DNA of 44,645 bases, from contig JALEOU010000074.1 of assembly GCA_022766945.1 (NCBI GenBank), positions 1 through 44,645 on the forward strand, read 5' to 3'. The notes under the pieces were generated by a model. It was not told where the DNA came from. It worked only from the letters and a program-made list of their open reading frames with translations, and did no database searches. Source of the DNA: Fusicatenibacter sp. (GTDB lineage Bacteria; Bacillota; Clostridia; Lachnospirales; Lachnospiraceae). Positions 43,076-44,645 of this stretch are shown here, piece by piece (within the stretch, counting starts at the first letter, position 1; the number at the start of each line of letters is the position of its first letter). Both the position numbers and the translations under genes were made by a program.

Positions 43076-43597
43076 TTATTTCGTTTCTTCTTGCCACACG
43101 CTTTGAGCAGCCGATTCCAATGCTTCGATAAAATTATCAGTAATGGCTTCATCTTCACCCTGGCTATAAATCGTTCTTTTCAAATCGAAAGAACTGATGC
43201 TTAATTCCAGTTTCTTCTTCACATCCGCAGGCAGGACATCATAACTGCTTCGGATACGTTCTTCCAATTGTCGATAAATCTGTAAAAAGTCTTGGATTCT
43301 GCTCAAGTTTGGAGAACCATCTGATTTGTAAAAATAATGGGAATTTTCTTGAATAGACATAAGTGCTTCTTTGACAAGTATTAAAAGAGAAGAAAGCTGG
43401 CGGATTAAATGTTCACCGCCCTTATTTTGAATATGATTTCCATTAAGTGTGTCACGTTCCTTAATCCATTTGCCTTGACTGGCTCTGGTTCTGACAATGC
43501 TATATGAGATACCATTCTGTTCGGCAAATTCTTTCAGAGTACAATCGCTGTTTAGAAAACGCACACGCATGGAAACCCAGTCAATTGGTTTTGCCAT
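43076..43597 (-). CDS. Helix-turn-helix protein, terminase-small-subunit-like
   Basis: A 173-residue protein whose N-terminus (AKPIDWVSMRVRFLNSDCTLKEFAEQNGISYSIVRTRASQGKW, residues 2-45) has the helix-turn-helix layout seen in phage terminase small subunits and related DNA-binding proteins. The rest is mostly helical (about 65-170) with no catalytic motif. A perfect AAGGAGG precedes its ATG. It lies 16 bases upstream of the HUH-like gene, so both are likely co-expressed. No large terminase subunit or capsid gene is visible in the window, so the function could equally be replication or partition. Confidence 0.55.
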   Translation of the reverse strand: MAKPIDWVSMRVRFLNSDCTLKEFAEQNGISYSIVRTRASQGKWIKERDTLNGNHIQNKGGEHLIRQLSSLLILVKEALMSIQENSHYFYKSDGSPNLSRIQDFLQIYRQLEERIRSSYDVLPADVKKKLELSISSFDLKRTIYSQGEDEAITDNFIEALESAAQSVWQEETK

Positions 43598-43639
43598 GAT
43601 ACCTCCTTGCTCAAATACAATTTATTTTCTTTTGGAATA

Positions 43640-43906
43640 CTATGTATTTGATTGTTCTGTTTCTCTTAGTCGTCTTCGATGATCAGCAACGTAAATTCTG
43701 ACTCTTGTCCGTTCTTTTATTTCTTTCCATTGAGATTGAAGAGATTCATCTCGGACAGTTTTTACTAAAGAATCAAATACCTGAAAGTCGTTAATTGTTC
43801 GAAGATAACTGGTAGGTTTCGACAAAGTTTCAACTATCATCTTTTTTCCTATCTCGCGGACTCGACTGTAGAGTTCCATATCAATCCCGTCTAAATTATC
43901 TGTCAT
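43640..43906 (-). CDS. Unrecognised 88-residue protein
   Basis: An 88-residue, charged, probably all-helical protein (MELYSRVREIGKKMIVETL, then VRDESLQSQWKEIKERTRVRIY, ending in a basic RRRLRE segment). I recognise no family. Its ATG comes directly after the stop codon of the 216-residue gene and it lies 42 bases before the HTH gene, so it is part of the same operon. Start at an ATG; its ribosome site would lie within the upstream gene (GAGAGGTAA). Confidence 0.6.
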   Translation of the reverse strand: MTDNLDGIDMELYSRVREIGKKMIVETLSKPTSYLRTINDFQVFDSLVKTVRDESLQSQWKEIKERTRVRIYVADHRRRLRETEQSNT

Positions 43907-43907
43907 A

Positions 43908-44558
43908 TTATTTTACCTCTCCGAAAAATACATCTCCATCCAGTGCTGATAACATTTCTGAACCAAGCAAACGGGGAATATTATTGTCAACTGCTAAATG
44001 AGCCGGAAGAAACGGATATATATTCTTATCTGTCTTTAATTGCTCCAACGCATTGACAGCATCCTCTAATCGTTCATCCGGGGAAACATAATGAATATTC
44101 TGTATGATATTATCAATTTCCTCCCTTTCTATGTCAGATTTGGCATTCTTTTTTCTGGTGACCAATTCAGCTTTAATCTGAAAGACCTCTGTTTCCGACA
44201 AGGTATCATCGTCGCTGAAACTGCGAAGTTCGCTCAAAGTCATAATTAATAAACGATTTTGAAAATCATTGAATGCATTGAGTTTCTTCAATTCTGCTAA
44301 GACAGATGTTTCATTTATCTGTGCTAGCTTGGATTTTTCAGAATTGAGCAACTGTCTACCCTTTTCTATCATCTGTCCTTTCAGCCTATAGGCACGTTCG
44401 ACAGACTGCCTAAAAGTCTTTTCCATTGTTGGCTGTGGATTCTTCAGCGTATCAAAATCGAGTTGCAGTTGAGCAAGTGTCGCTGTCTGCAAGCGTATGA
44501 AATCATCCACATAGTGCTGAAGTTCTTTCTGTAATTTTTCGTAATAGATGTTTTTCAT
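43908..44558 (-). CDS. Unrecognised 216-residue helical protein
   Basis: A 216-residue protein dominated by charged heptad-like helices (KLQKELQHYVDDFIRLQTATLAQLQLDF; residues 1-90), followed by acidic helices and a hydrophobic C-terminal part (LPAHLAVDNNIPRLLGSEMLSALDGDVFF). No catalytic motif or family is recognised. AGAGGTAA precedes the ATG. It is the first gene of the operon that continues to the HUH-like gene, and it is the last complete gene; the remaining 87 bases hold only its upstream region, AT-rich, with no gene that I can support. Confidence 0.6.
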   Translation of the reverse strand: MKNIYYEKLQKELQHYVDDFIRLQTATLAQLQLDFDTLKNPQPTMEKTFRQSVERAYRLKGQMIEKGRQLLNSEKSKLAQINETSVLAELKKLNAFNDFQNRLLIMTLSELRSFSDDDTLSETEVFQIKAELVTRKKNAKSDIEREEIDNIIQNIHYVSPDERLEDAVNALEQLKTDKNIYPFLPAHLAVDNNIPRLLGSEMLSALDGDVFFGEVK

Positions 44559-44645
44559 AATTTACCTCTTTCTGCATTTCTGCTATTTTATTTCAAGGTA
44601 AGTATATAGCATCTGTAACTAACTTATTTACGGTTTATTCGGGGT

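Larger units (their letters stand above)
38309..44645. mobile_element. Integrated mobile element (one end; continues beyond the window)
   Basis: From about 38309 to the window end the sequence becomes clearly AT-richer, and housekeeping genes give way to a large serine recombinase, a small protein, a small resolvase, a DNA glycosylase-like gene, an RHH gene, an HUH-like replication gene, an HTH gene and two unknown genes. The integrase lies at the junction with a broken host gene, as in serine-integrase elements. No conjugation, capsid or resistance genes are seen in this part. The other end is not in the window, so size and class (IME, ICE, satellite or transposon) are open. Confidence 0.75.

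Overview
The window looks like a stretch of a Clostridia chromosome, most likely a Lachnospiraceae-type gut anaerobe. The evidence is the Firmicutes gene order plsX-acpP-rnc-smc-ftsY and ylxM-ffh-rpsP-khpA, the fermentative genes pta-ackA and D-lactate dehydrogenase, AGGAGG-type ribosome binding sites, and large serine recombinases of the clostridial transposon type. No rRNA, tRNA or CRISPR array was found. Nearly every gene lies on the minus strand, so operons read from high to low coordinates. Only tmcAL (about 21.5-22.7 kb) and a small ribbon-helix-helix gene (about 42.0-42.2 kb) are on the plus strand.

Layout. 95-5917: nucleoside uptake and salvage operon (BMP lipoprotein, two-NBD ATPase, two permeases, uridine phosphorylase-like enzyme), with tandem promoters and an internal hairpin after the lipoprotein gene. 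6247-8486: khpA, rpsP, ffh, ylxM, driven by a near-consensus promoter whose -35 box lies inside a palindrome. 8579-16512: threonine dehydratase, ftsY, smc, rnc, acpP, plsX. 16726-18712: a glucan-binding-repeat lipoprotein inserted between plsX and rpmF-yceD. 18892-21156: ackA and pta. 21468-22715: tmcAL, divergent from pta. 22789-24448: UPF0210 and ACT-domain pair. 24528-28930: MBL-fold hydrolase, coaE, polA and a zinc-finger membrane protein. 29097-30089: D-lactate dehydrogenase behind two Rex-like operators. 30238-33503: short UvrD-type helicase and gltX. 33702-37897: divergent sirtuin, a second acyl carrier protein, an FtsW/SpoVE-type protein and a membrane-anchored glycerophosphodiesterase.

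At about 38.3 kb the chromosome is interrupted. A 57-codon 3' remnant of a host gene abuts a large serine recombinase, and from there to the window end the DNA is visibly AT-richer and carries an accessory gene set: large serine recombinase, a 51-residue protein, a small resolvase, an endonuclease III-like glycosylase, an RHH protein, an HUH-like replication protein, an HTH protein and two unrecognised proteins. This is one end of an integrated mobile element whose other end lies outside the window. It is the strongest candidate for something undescribed. Other points of interest are a sirtuin-fold protein that has lost its canonical NAD motifs, a family of long intergenic hairpins sharing a GTTACTGTTC core between 16.6 and 21.4 kb, and the paired Rex-like sites.

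All functional names rest on motifs and family resemblance read by eye; no database search was run.
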